64,000 bases of DNA from Rhineura floridana (Eukaryota > Chordata > Lepidosauria > Squamata > Rhineuridae). Position 1 is the first letter of the stretch; each line of letters starts with the position of its first letter. The notes beneath the pieces are model-generated. The model was not told the DNA's origin. It worked only from the letters and a program-made list of their open reading frames with translations, and made no database searches. This document shows, in pieces, positions 11,236 through 21,594 of the stretch. The stretch spans positions 187,833,873 through 187,897,872 of the forward strand of contig NC_084482.1 of the NCBI RefSeq assembly GCF_030035675.1. Direction: 5' to 3'. A program made the translations under genes and the position numbers.

Positions 11236-11585
11236 AATCAGTGCCATGATTTCAGGGTTTCAAAAACAAGATGCATTGTCAATCAGCAAAGATTATAAGG
11301 CTGTATAAAATGTCATACTATAATAAAAAGATTATAAAGTTCTATAGGAAATGCATCATAAGGTTTTATAGGCATTATGATAAATAGCATAAGGTTAAAT
11401 TACTAACCTTGTACTATTATTAAATATGCCCATAAAGCTATGTAATTTTAGTCTATTATAGCATAATACTTTATACTATTTTAATTGTTTTATTCCCCTG
11501 AGGGACAGCATAGTAGTATAATTATAACCTATTTCATGCCTATATAAGCTTTTCTTTTAACTTATGCCTATATTGTCTAACAACA
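11236..11585. repeat. A/T-rich degenerate tandem stretch
   Basis: Recurring 'ataaggttttata', 'ataaagttctata' and 'ataaggctgtata' blocks about 25-30 bp apart, mostly between 11290 and 11400, give a loose periodicity. No coding potential. Confidence 0.4.
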
Positions 11586-11586
11586 G

Positions 11587-11589
11587 AGC

Positions 11590-11621
<32 letters not shown>
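11587..11621. repeat. Microsatellite (ATT)n
   Basis: About ten ATT units. Confidence 0.9.
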
Positions 11622-11622
<1 letters not shown>

Positions 11623-11865
11623 TGGTCATGTGGTGTCATGGTTTAGACTGTTAGTCTAGGACTTAGGAGACAATGGTTCAAATCCCCACCCAGACATGAA
11701 GCTCACTGGGTGAACTTGGGCTAGTGACTGCCCCTCAGCCTAACCTGCCTCACAGGGTTGTTGTGAGGATAACATTGGGAGGGGGAGGACCATATATGCC
11801 ACCTTGAGTTTCTTAGTGAAAAGGAGGGATACAAATGCAATAAATAAAATAAGAAATAAATTTAT
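11622..11865 (+). mobile_element. Sauria-type SINE
   Basis: tRNA-like head ('tggtgtcatggtttagac', 'ggttcaaatccccaccc') and body 'catgaagctcactgggtga'. These are followed by 'cagggttgttgtgaggata' and 'ccaccttgagtttctt', then an aataaataa tail. This is the best plus-strand copy of the type in the window. Confidence 0.75.
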
Positions 11866-12306
11866 TTTGATGGAAATACAGGAGCAGGGAGGAGGGGGCT
11901 GAAAATACGAATAGAGGGAGGGAGTGCTTAACTGTGTGGGCCATTTTTCTGATCAGAACTGCCCTCCTCCCAATCACTTTCTTACATCAGAGGGGAAAGA
12001 TATAGGATCCTTTGCACACCAACAGCATAAGTCACTACAGCTCCCCACCCCCACACCAGTGCTTTTCTACACTATGGGGAATTACTTTGGTTCGGAGAAA
12101 AGTCCTCCTGGTAAGAGGCTGAAGCCAGGTAAGTGGCGGACAAGAGGAGAGCTCAGACCTTGTGTCTCTTTTTTCTTGTTAAATTTAGAATCCCCAGCCC
12201 CTGTTTCTATTGATGTGGTAGCAACTTGTTGAAAGGCTTAACACTGAATCTTCCTGGTGTATAAATTGCTTTGTCCCCACCTGTCCTGTCCTGTTGCTCT
12301 TTTTAG
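11866..12306. other. No feature recognised
   Basis: A 102-codon open stretch (11924-12232, plus) has no recognisable domain and I do not treat it as a gene. Confidence 0.35.
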
Positions 12307-12452
12307 TATTCTGCAGCGTGTCATTGACGCAATAATAGTGCATTAGTGGTAGATTTATACTGAAATGTCCACACATCATTCTACCTTATTAAGTATTCTA
12401 TGCTGGTTCCCCAATGTTACTCCATTCTTGCCTTCTGGAGGGACACTCCTGC
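12307..12452. mobile_element. DNA transposon family U, fragment
   Basis: Shares 'caataatagtgcattagt' and 'tgtccacacatcattc' with the U element at 8124-8531. Confidence 0.5.
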
Positions 12453-12941
12453 ACTGTTCGACTAGGACCAAATAACCAAACTTTTCCCCAGACATTGCCA
12501 CTGTCAGATCCTTCTTGTTGAACCTGCAGCTGAACAGCAGCTGTTGCCTTTCGCATAGGTCCCACGTACAAATTATGGTAACTATGTGGCAGCTGCCGCT
12601 TCACAACTCATCCTGCTTCTCGTATGTAACATTTAGTTAGAGGAGATGCTTGATGTGATACGTAGAGGAGGGAATGACCTCCTTCCCACATGCCTACTGG
12701 TTGGTGCTAGAGCAGCTTCAGTTAAATGGAAGGGAACTGCAAGAGGGTTGGGATATTGTGGGTGAAAAGGAGGGGAAGGAGGCTTATGGGGCAAAGGATG
12801 AGGCTTGGAGGCTTACAAGAGTGGGGCAGAGATCGGATGGCCTCGCAGTCCTGATCAGGGGTGTAACAGAGTCCAAATCAGCTCGCATTTGCTCGGATTA
12901 AACCAAGGTATGTTCCAGTTTGGGTGGGGGATGGCTGAACA
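12453..12941. other. No feature recognised
   Basis: No repeat or coding signal that I can support. Confidence 0.35.
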
Positions 12942-12944
12942 TAC

Positions 12945-13108
12945 AACATAGGAACACAGGAAGCTGCCTTATCCTGAGTCAGACCCATTGGTCCATCTGG
13001 CTAAGTACCGTCTACACTTCAGGACTTCCAGCCAGGGATTGAACCTGTGGCCTTCTGCATGCAAGGCAGACGCTCTGCCTCTGATCTGAGCTATGGTTAT
13101 TCCCTCCG
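12945..13108 (-). mobile_element. tRNA-derived SINE with CR1-type 3' tail, minus strand
   Basis: On the minus strand: a tRNA-like head (box B-like 'ggttcaatccctgg', in reverse near 13035) and the body 'accaatgggtctgactc'. The 3' end 'ataaggcagcttcctgtg' resembles the end of the ATGTTCTT-type CR1. Related copies are at 13233, 25556 and 51669. Confidence 0.65.
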
Positions 13109-13370
13109 TTTAATATGAGTCTGGTCATTATCAAAAGGTGAAGGGATTAATGTTCTCAAAAACAATTAGTAGCTCCAAATCCAGAAAGTTTGTCTTCAAA
13201 CTAGAGGAAATATATGCCCAAGTATATCTGCTGGGGAAAGGTAGCAGCTCAGTGGTAAAGCATGTGCTTTGCACGTAGAAGGTCCCAAGATCAATCCCCA
13301 GAATTTCCAGATATGGCTGGGAAAGAGCCCTGTTTAGAACCCTGGAGAGCTGCTACTAGTCAGTGTAGAT

Positions 13371-13662
13371 CACTGTTCTTCAAACTGGGGTCCCCAGATG
13401 TTTATTTATTTATTTGTTTGTTTATTATTATTACATTTATATACCGCCCCATAGCCGAAGCTTTCTGGTTGGTTTACAGCAATTAAAAACAAGGGGAAAA
13501 TATACAAATTTTAAAACACAAAAACAATTTAAAAACACAATTAAAAAAAATTAAAAAAGATAAAAAACACTTGCCATCATCCCTGACCATTGACCATGTT
13601 GTCTGGGGATGATGGGAGTCGTAGTCCAACAACATCTGGGGGCCTAAGGTTGAAGAACAGTA
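13371..13662 (+). mobile_element. hAT element (family W-like) nested in a SINE
   Basis: Inverted ends cactgttcttcaa and ttgaagaacagta are flanked by the 8-bp target duplication gtgtagat (13363-13370 and 13663-13670), the hAT hallmark. The interior has the W-type 'catcatccctgaccattg' and 'gggagtcgtagtccaacaa' blocks. An L2-like tail is inserted inside. Confidence 0.8.
13400..13572 (-). mobile_element. L2-like LINE 3' tail nested in the hAT element
   Basis: Minus-strand 3' end: tttatttatttg repeats, 'atttataccgcccc'-like sequence, then A-rich 3' UTR. Third level of nesting at this site. Confidence 0.6.
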
Positions 13663-13735
13663 GTGTAGATGATACTAAGCTAGATGGACCAATGGTCTGA
13701 AGCAATATAAGAGAGCTTCGTATGTGGCTCCTCCA

Positions 13736-14751
13736 ACACAGAATCCCACTACCACCACCACCACCTTAAGATTGCTCTTCCCAGAATGAAGCAGATAGAC
13801 TGGATACTGAAAAGAAGAAGAAAAGTGGATACCGAGTGACAGACAGATGTAATAGCCTGAAAGGGACTTTCTGGGACAGAGACTGTTCAAGGAGCAACAG
13901 ATAATTAATACCACTGTCACATAACAAAAGGCACTTTGGAGTTGGGTTCATTTGTGTTTTTTTATTGACTCATGGTCATCATTCTTAATTAATTGGTTGT
14001 GTTGACTGCTTGTTACCTATGACACCCAATTAGAATAAAAAAAATAATATCTCCCTGAAAGCTGGACTCTCCTCATCTGTAACTGAGGCCTGGGTACATT
14101 CCACAGAGCAGATGGAACTGTGCAGCCCTGTTTAGCCAACCCAGTGTGACTTTCTCACACAGTTCCAGCAAAACAGCAGCTCTTTGATAGAAGTTCCGAG
14201 GTCAAGGAGGAGATGGGACAGAGCAGTTCTCAGCCCTTGATGGCCAAAAAACAGTATCTTTCTCTCTGTCTCTCTCTTTCATTTCATACAGTTACAGCAA
14301 GGCAGCACCTCCATGATAAAGGGCCTGAGGGCAAAGGAAGTAAGCACACAGCAAGTGCAAATTTGCTATCAAGCCTTTGTGAACTGGGGATGAGGGGAAA
14401 GAGTTTCAGAGTCTGAATTAGAGGAATATCAAGGGCTGTGGATAGAGACTGATGCAGAGAGTGGAGTAATGCAGAAATTGCACAGAGTACTTTAAAATGG
14501 TTCTTTTTTAAAGAAGTCAGAAGGAATATTTATCTCAAGCTTCCTGGTATGCCAACTTGGAAGCCATCTTATATTTAAGGCAGAAGGGCAGCTAGTCAAG
14601 CTGCTTAGAAATGCAAATGATCAATATATAAATGTCTTAAATAAATAAAACGAGTACCTATGTAAGGTGCTAAATATACGATAATTGCATCATTTTCCCA
14701 ATAAACGTTTTGTATACCACAATTTAAAGTCTGGTGAAATATGCACAATTT
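13736..14751. other. No feature recognised
   Basis: Short (ACC)n run near 13750-13766, otherwise unremarkable. No frame above 85 codons has a domain. Confidence 0.35.
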
Positions 14752-14806
14752 AGGCTGCAATCCTATTCTCACTTACTTGGAAGTAAGTGGCATTGAACCT
14801 CATTGC
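14752..14806. mobile_element. MITE family M2, half copy
   Basis: Contains 'ggctgcaatcctattctc' and 'acttggaagtaag'. Only the left half of the palindrome is present. Confidence 0.45.
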
Positions 14807-14904
14807 TCTTTTATACATATTATTGGTGAACATTTTATGTTCTTTTTACTCCCCCCCTTTTTAATGTTGATTTTGTAAGTCACTGAGTTCAACTTTCTGA
14901 AAAA

Positions 14905-14942
14905 CGCTACTACTACTACCACTACCACTACCACTAATAATA
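14905..14942. repeat. Microsatellite (TAC)n, (CAC)n and (TAA)n
   Basis: Runs of tac, cac and taa units directly beside the 3' end of the CR1 that follows. Confidence 0.8.
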
Positions 14943-16020
14943 ATAGAATCATAGAATAGTAGAGTTGGAAGGGGCCTATAAAGCCATCAAGTCCAATTCC
15001 CTGCTCAATGCAGGAATTCAAATCAAAGCATTCCCGACAGATGGCTGTCCAGCTCCCTCTTGAATGCCTCCAGTGTTGGAGAGCCCACTACCTCTCTAGG
15101 TAATTGTTTCCATTGTCGTATGGCTCTTACAGTTAGGAAGTTTTTCCTGATGTCCAGTTGAAATCTGGCTTCCTGCAACTTGAGCCCATTATTCCGTGTC
15201 CTGCACTCTGGGACAATTGAGAAGAAATCCCGGCCCTCCTCTTTGTGACAACCTTTCATGTGCTTGAAGAGTGCTATCATATCTCCCCTTAGTCTTCTCT
15301 TCTCCAGGCTAAACATGCCCAGTTCTTTCAGTCTCTCCTCATAGGGCTTTGTTTCAAGTCCCCTGATCATCCTTGTTGCCCTCCTCTGATCCTGTTCCAG
15401 TTTATCTGCAACCTTCTTGAAGTGCGAAGATCAGAACTGGACGCAGTATTCAAGATGAGGTCTAACCAGTGCAGAATAGAGGGGAAGTAGTACTTCACGC
15501 GATTTGGAAACTATACTTCTGTTAATGCAGCCTAATATAGCATTTCCCTTTTTTTGCAGCCACATCACACTGTTAGCTCATATTCAGCTTGTGATCAACG
15601 ACAATTCCAAGATCCTTCTCACATGTCGTATTGCTGAGCCAAGTATCCCCCATCTTATAACTGTGCATTTGGTTCTTTTTCCTAAGTGTAGAACTTTGCA
15701 TTTATCCCTGTTGAATTTCATTCTGTTGTTTCCAGCCTTTGAATTTTCTTTCTGTCTTCCATGATATTAGCTATGCTCCCCAATTTTGTATCATCAGCAA
15801 ATTTGATAAGCATGCTCTGTACCTCCTCATCCAAGTGATTAATAAAAACGTTGAGAACAGCACTGGGCCCAGGACCGAGCCCTGTGGTACCCCACTCGTT
15901 ACTTCCACCCATTTTGAGAAGGAACCATTGATAAGCACTCTTTGAGTATGATTCTGGAGCCAGCTGTGGATCCACCTGATAGTTGTTCCATCCAGCCCAC
16001 ATTTAGCTAGCTTGCTAATC
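14943..16020 (-). mobile_element. CR1 LINE, minus strand, 5'-truncated
   Basis: The left edge 'aatcatagaat' plus 'agttggaaggggcc' is the reverse of the CR1 3' end, which ends in ATTCTATG repeats. On the minus strand, 15023-15370 encodes the C-terminal CR1 pattern 'YEERLKELGMFSLEKRRLRG', and the RT motif 'KFADDTKLG' lies near 15790-15815. Frames are broken, so the copy is dead. It ends in the middle of the RT domain at about 16020. Confidence 0.85.
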
Positions 16021-16058
16021 AGAATATCAGCATAATAATAAGTACTTTTTTGTAAAAC

Positions 16059-16620
16059 GAAATTGAGGTGCTGGTACTAGGGATGGACAAGAAATTTGAT
16101 TCAGGTCACATTTCAAGCTGCACTTTCCGAAACAACATGAGAACTGAAATACTGCCATCCTTATTTTAATTTTGCAATGCAGTTTGCCAGTCAACCAATG
16201 TTTACAAAATGCCTATGAGAATGTGCATAAAAATAAATATATAAGCAAAAATAACATACAAAAATGCATTATATGACAAGAAATTGCTTGCAAAAATGTG
16301 TACATTAGTCGAAACTGCCTACAAAAATGTGTTTAGTAGGAGAAATTCACACTAAAATGCTGGGGAATTTTCATGACAATTTATTTTTAAACAATTCACA
16401 GGTTGCTGCAGAAATGTGGAGAACTGAAATTAAGATTGGAAAAATGAGAGAACTGAAATTGAGAGATCTTTCCATCCCTAGCCAGTACTCATATATTGAT
16501 AAAAATGCCATGGATACCAGCACAAAATGGCTGCCACAGGCAACAAAAAAAGAGGTGATAGTATTCCATACCGGTCAGTACTGTCAGAAGAAAATCCCTG
16601 ATAATAACAACAATAATAAT
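16059..16620 (+). mobile_element. Family V element split by a family X insertion
   Basis: Family V sequence ('ttgaggtgctggtac') stops at 16077 and resumes at 16481 with 'gccagtactc...gataaaaatgcc...accagcacaaaa'. The interruption is the X element with its 8-bp target duplication. Confidence 0.5.
16078..16480 (+). mobile_element. hAT-like family X, complete copy with target duplication
   Basis: Ends tagggatgg and ccatcccta. It is flanked by gctggtac (16070-16077) and gccagtac (16481-16488), an 8-bp duplication with two transitions, consistent with an old hAT insertion. The interior again shows ~30-bp aaaaatg-type units. Confidence 0.75.
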
Positions 16621-16835
16621 GACAAACCTCTGAGTAGACATGTAAAGGATTTCACTGTTAATCAGCAAGAGTAAGAAAGCTGAAAAATCTGCATTACAAA
16701 TCTGTCCAGCACCAATCCTTGGTATCCTTGAACTTAGAAAGTAGCTGGCCAGGATTTACTAGGGCTGGATCTACCATGAGGCAGAGTGAGGTAGCCTTTC
16801 AGGTGGCAGAAACTGGTGTGGGTAGGGAGGGTGGG
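16621..16835. other. No feature recognised
   Basis: Short unassigned stretch between repeats. Confidence 0.3.
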
Positions 16836-17575
16836 CAGGGCCAGATCCAGGTTTCTGGGGGCCCTCAGACACAGTAGGCCACTTACCGCCACCAGAGCTG
16901 GGCCTGGTCCCCTCCTCCCGCTGCCTGTCTTCATTGCTGCGGGGACCCACCAGTAACACTTACACCACATCTTCCTCCTTCAGTGCCTCACCCATCCCTT
17001 CAGTGGCTGGAGGCTCTGCCGTGAGCCCTTACTCAGCTACTGCCATCAGAAGCATGTCAAGTCTCCATGGCATGGGAAACTTGGCCCCACAGACATCATA
17101 GCCGTGGCAGTGTTCACGAGGCAAAGTTTCCCCCACTATTTGGAGGGCTGCCTCCAAAGTGGTGGAGCCCAAAGGCAGTCCCCTCCTCCCGCTGCCTGTC
17201 TTCATTGCTGCGGGGACCCACCCGTAACACTTACACCACATCTTCCTCCTTCAGTGCCTCACCCATCCCTTCAGTGGCTGGAGGCTCTGCCGTGAGCCCT
17301 TACTCAGCTACTGCCATCAGAAGCATGTCAAGTCTCCATGGCATGGGAAACTTGGCCCCACAGACATCATAGCCGTGGCAGTGTTCACGAGGCAAAGTTT
17401 CCCCCACTATTTGGAGGGCTGCCTCCAAAGTGGTGGAGCCCAAAGGCAGTCCCCTGCAGCAACAAGCAATGGGAGACAGTGATGAGGTTCAGTGCTGGTG
17501 GTGGTGAGGAGCCGCTGTGAACTCCTGGGCCCTCAGGCCAGTGTCCAACCTGGCCACCCACTGGTGTCAGGCCTG
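16836..17575 (+). mobile_element. hAT-like family S copy with internal tandem duplication
   Basis: Left end cagggccagatcca and right end (reverse complement) caggcctgacacca are an inverted pair. The flanks agggtggg (16828-16835) and ggggtggg (17576-17583) look like an 8-bp target duplication with one change. The right end contains the S block 'ccctcaggccagtgtccaac'. The interior holds a 271-bp tandem duplication. Open frames here only reflect that duplication. Confidence 0.65.
16909..17450 (+). repeat. 271-bp tandem duplication (two nearly identical units)
   Basis: Units 16909-17179 and 17180-17450 line up base for base. The one difference I saw is 'accagtaac' versus 'acccgtaac'. So little divergence points to a recent duplication or an assembly artefact. 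Confidence 0.9.
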
Positions 17576-17583
17576 GGGGTGGG

Positions 17584-18180
17584 CAAAAGCAGTGCCATTT
17601 GTTGGGGAATAGAGCTTAAAGACATGCCCTGCACCCCTTAAGCTACCCTGCTATGTGGTAGCGGATACTGACCTATCACTAGTGCTGAAGTCAGGTTCAG
17701 CCATGAGTCCAATTAGCTTCAGAAGATGGAATGGGGCTGCCATCTTGTCCTTCTGGGACTGCGTACATATGGCAGTTTAAAATGGATTAAATGCACCCCA
17801 TGTATGCATCGTTTTTGCATCATCCACATGAAGTTGTTCTCATCCAAGTGGCAGTCTGCAGCCCGCCCCTCCAACTTTAATTCAGATTTTTCTGATCCAC
17901 AAATAATGCACTAAGGGGGAGAATCCAAGATAAAATTGCATGCTGTTATCCAGCTGTGGATATATTGATGCACATTGTGTGGGTGGTTTTTTTTTTTACA
18001 TGTGTGGTGACACTTTGTTGGGTGCCATCTATCACCACATCCTCTACTTCCATTGGCAAGGAGTTCCTTGGTGGACTGCTGGTGCGGCCAGACACAACAC
18101 ACACTTTCTTTATTTTTTATTTTTTTGGTGCAAGCCTAGTATATATCAGAAAAAATAATAATAATTGGCCACCCGCACAG
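17584..18180. other. No feature recognised (unassigned repeat-like sequence)
   Basis: Contains a poly-T run near 17988 and a gcatcatccacatg motif, as in some non-autonomous DNA elements, but no pair of ends could be matched. Confidence 0.3.
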
Positions 18181-18440
18181 GTAAACAAATACCCACATGA
18201 ATGACCACAATGGACCTCAGGTTTCTGGAATCCAGAGAGGGTGGGTTACAGGAGGATCTGGACTTGATGCACACCCTATTTTTAAAAAAATAAACTTTTT
18301 TTTATGGAAAGCTGGTATATTGGAAAACTTGTATCTAATTTTTTTTTAATTGGTTATGCCACAGGTAAACAAATACCTACATGTCCGCAATGGACCTGAG
18401 GTTCCCAGAATGCAAACACAGTGCAAATACATCCCGTCAA
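18181..18440 (+). repeat. Direct repeat pair of unknown type
   Basis: 'gtaaacaaataccca' and 'caatggacctcaggtt' (about 18181-18230) recur as 'gtaaacaaataccta' and 'caatggacctgaggtt' (about 18364-18410), about 180 bp apart. Confidence 0.55.
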
Positions 18441-18689
18441 GCACCACCCACTAGTGTGGATGGGAAATTTTGAGACAGAGCTCAACTGAAAGCACTTGTG
18501 TGTGGACAAATGTGCACAAAAGCACACACAGAAAAATCAGATCTGTGCAACCCATGTACACATTAACACTCTGGAGCATACACAGCATTGGGCTGGTTCT
18601 GAGGTTTACATATGTGTGGCAATGCCTTTCAAGAACCGTCCACCTAGAAAAACAGCAGAGAACATAGCGTAAGAAGACAAGTGTCACAA

Positions 18690-18812
18690 GAACATAAGAA
18701 AAGTCCTGCTGGATCAGGCCAGTGGCCTATCTAGTCCAGCGGCCTATCCAGTCCAGTATCTTCACAGTGGCCAGCCAGATGCAAATGGGAAGCCCAGAAG
18801 CAGGACCAATGG
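18690..18812 (-). mobile_element. CR1 (ATGTTCTT type) 3' end, minus strand
   Basis: 'aagaacataagaa' followed by 'ctggatcaggccagtggcc' is the reverse of the 3' end seen at 30650-30737. About 120 bp remain. Confidence 0.75.
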
Positions 18813-19666
18813 GTAGAACTAACATGGGATATAACCGTAAAATCCAATTAACACCAATGCAGACAGCAGCATGTAAATAAGCAAGGACAAATGCATTTTT
18901 AAGAGCAGAAAAGCTGATTTCAAAGTAACCTCACTATGTTCAGTCCAAATATCTCTTTCCTCTCAAGGGTCAAACTCGAAGGTGGAGGAATCATGCTAGT
19001 TGGCAAACACCAACAGTGGACAGCAGTAGCTGGCCAGTGCCTGTGATGTCACCAAGAAACTCCCCTCCTAGTCTCTGCAACAGTTTTGTACTTTTTGGGA
19101 AGAGACATTACTTTAAGTTACCACAATGATGCATTGATGAAGAATTAGACAAACATATATACAGTGCTGTTTTTTAAAGAAGAATAGAAAGGTGAGCAAC
19201 ATGCCTGAATAAAAGGGGAAAGGCAAGACTGATGGTTGAAGTTGCATTCCTGCTATGTACATCTGGCAATCAAATTGCAAAGCAAGGATGAAGCTGGGCA
19301 CACACCCATCATGGCTGAGGTCCCCAGAGAGCTCTGTTTTTATATTGTATTATGTTATATCTGATTTTTTTTCTGTTTTTGACCAGCTGGGAAAGCAAAC
19401 AACCTGACCTCCCTGCCAGAATCTCCATTACTGCAGCATTTAATTTGCATCAGGTGCAATATATTAAATGCTTATCTAAGCAAATGACATGGTTCGCTCA
19501 TGGAAATGTTTGCCAACACAGATTGCTTAATGTATATGTAAAAGCTTTGTTTCAACAGGATGAGAGTTTATTTAGTGGAGTTACCTCTCTACTCCTCCCA
19601 GATTTAGGGCAAGCTAGCTATAGTTATAATAAGTAAATGTACATTTCTCAGATGTGTATCTGCCAA
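18813..19666. other. No feature recognised
   Basis: Single-copy-looking. A 94-codon frame (19352-19636) has no recognisable domain. Confidence 0.35.
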
Positions 19667-19862
19667 TAGGGATGGCCAAATTTGTCCATTTCAGTTTATC
19701 TCCGTTTTTTAATTTTTCCAATCTTAAATTCAGTTCTCCAGATTTCCACATCAGTTTGCAATAATAAAGAAAAACTGATGAGAATTCATTAGCATTTTAG
19801 CACAAATTTCTCCTAATACACACCTTTTTGTATGCAATTTTGCCTAATGTACACAGTCCAAA
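19667..19862 (-). mobile_element. hAT-like family X, partial copy
   Basis: tagggatgg end followed by the reverse-orientation interior ('ttcagttctccagattt', 'agcattttagcac', 'tctcctaatacac'). Truncated on the right. Confidence 0.6.
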
Positions 19863-20424
19863 CCAGCAGGGGCAATTATTAAGGTATCATCCTACCTGCC
19901 ATTTTTCTCCGGCAATTCCCCGCCCCCACTCCCTCCAGCTCTCACATTAGCATTATGGGGTCAGAATCTACATCTGTTTGTTTTTAAATAGTATTGATTA
20001 TACTAAGGACGCTTAATAGAAATATAAATCAATGGCTAAAAACCCATTTATCCAGATACATTTGGGTCAATTAAAATTTGACAAGCAAAATTATACTCCA
20101 TGCATCTCATGAGGTGTCTGTTTGTCTTTAAGGTGCCACAAGATTTTTTATTGCTCTTGCTGCATTGCGTTTCCCTCTGAAATATATAGGAAAAACATGT
20201 GGTTGAACATTGTTGTGCGATTTGTTCTTCCAAAAACTAATAACCTGACCAACGTTCTCTAAACGTGTCTGATGATGACCTGCAGGACCCTAAGTTACTG
20301 TGGTCATTAAGGCTATCTCTTCCAGATTTGCTTAAATCATTTAGAGATTTCTGGTGGTGTGTGCCGCCTTCCAATACTTGGTGATACATATTCGTGCAGC
20401 CATCAATAAACTAAGTAATAACTA
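19863..20424. other. No feature recognised
   Basis: No coding or repeat signal that I can support. Confidence 0.35.
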
Positions 20425-20545
20425 TGGGTGGTATTCAATGCTACTCCTACTCAGAGTAGGCCCACTGAAGTTAAAGAACTAACTCAAGTTCATTTACTTC
20501 AGTGGGTCTACTCTTAGTTGGATTAGAGTTGAATACAACCTTGTA
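20425..20545. mobile_element. MITE family M1
   Basis: A palindrome whose halves carry 'ctactcagagtaggccca' and 'tgggtctactcttagttgg', with outer ends ggtattcaat and ttgaatacaacc. Confidence 0.65.
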
Positions 20546-20629
20546 AGTCCTCTGGTTCTGTCTCTTCTTTTAGGTAAACTAGTATAGGAAAGAGATGATA
20601 TCCTGTAATTTGATTTATTAAAACCACAA

Positions 20630-20935
20630 GGCCACATCCATACCAGACATTTATTCCACTTTAAACAGTCATGGCTTCCCCCAAAGAATCCTGGGAAGTG
20701 TAGTTTGTGAAAGATGCTGAGTGTGATTAGGAGACTCCTCTCCCCTGACAGAGCTCCAACAGCCAGAGTGGTTTAACAGTCAGCCCCCCAGGGAATTTTG
20801 GGAATTGTAGCTCTGTGAGGGGAATAATGGTCTCCTAACAACTCTCAGCACCCTTCATAAACTCCACTTCCCAGAATTCTTTAAGGGAAGCCATGACTAT
20901 TTAAAGTGGAATAAATGTCTGGTATGGATGTGATC
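20630..20935. mobile_element. MITE family P, complete palindrome
   Basis: Inverted arms: 'cacatccataccagacattt' on the left and its reverse complement on the right. The arms continue through 'ccactttaaa' and the 'tcctgggaa' block. About 306 bp with no coding capacity. Capable of forming a long hairpin. Confidence 0.8.
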
Positions 20936-21424
20936 CCAGGTATCTTCACAATTGAAACAAATTTTTCTTCATGATTTTTGAATGAAATCTCCATGAGGAA
21001 ATTGACATCTCCCACAGATATCAAGTACTTTAAGTGCAATCCTAATGAAAGTAGTTGTGGGAATCTGAGAAGCGGGGTTGGAGGAGTGCTCTTGCGCTCT
21101 CCCTAATTTGGGAGTGCGTCAAGGCACCAGGTTGGGTTCAAATCCTTCAGATCCAAGCTGTTTCCCAGCCCTCTCTCACCACACCCTTGAACTGCCGCTG
21201 TCATACCCTCATTTGGGCCCTGTCAGTGTCAGAGCTCTGGCCAGTTGGTTCAGAGCCAGGTAAGTTGCCATCATGGCAGAGATAGGGCAGGGATCCAATA
21301 CTGAATCTTCCTCTCTGATACTGAAACGATGTCTCTGACATCAGAGAAGAAGTTCTTGTGTTTCCTATAGTTCCTGGGATGCCCTCAAGGGTCACAGGAT
21401 TGCACTTTGAATAAATAATGTCCA
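20936..21424. other. No feature recognised
   Basis: No supported gene. Frames here are short and overlap each other. Confidence 0.35.
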
Positions 21425-21490
21425 GCCTGTGTGGTATTTGGGCTCCTTCTGGGAGGAATGGCAGGATATAAATTTAATAAATAAATAAAC
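21425..21490 (+). mobile_element. L2-like LINE 3' tail
   Basis: 'gggctccttctgggagg', 'ggatataaatttaa' and an ataaataaa tail. Confidence 0.55.
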
Positions 21491-21594
21491 ACTTAAAAAA
21501 AACAGCATCAGACAAAATACTTGATGAAAAATCCATGTCTGTTCTCTAACTTGCATATAATAATTTTAAATTGTTTTCCCCCCAAACAAAATAC

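Larger units (their letters stand above)
13233..13735 (+). mobile_element. tRNA-derived SINE with CR1-type tail, split by a hAT element
   Basis: The SINE head ('gcagctcagtggtaaag', 'ttgcacgtagaaggtccc') and body run to 13370. The 3' part ('ctagatggaccaatggtctg') resumes at 13671 after an inserted hAT element flanked by an 8-bp duplication, gtgtagat. Confidence 0.7.

Noticed and set aside
11924-12232. 102-codon plus-strand frame
   Set aside because: No recognisable domain and no flanking exon signals that join to anything.
17067-17372. 101-codon plus-strand frame with internal repetition
   Set aside because: It lies entirely in the S element and repeats only because of the 271-bp tandem duplication. 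No domain.
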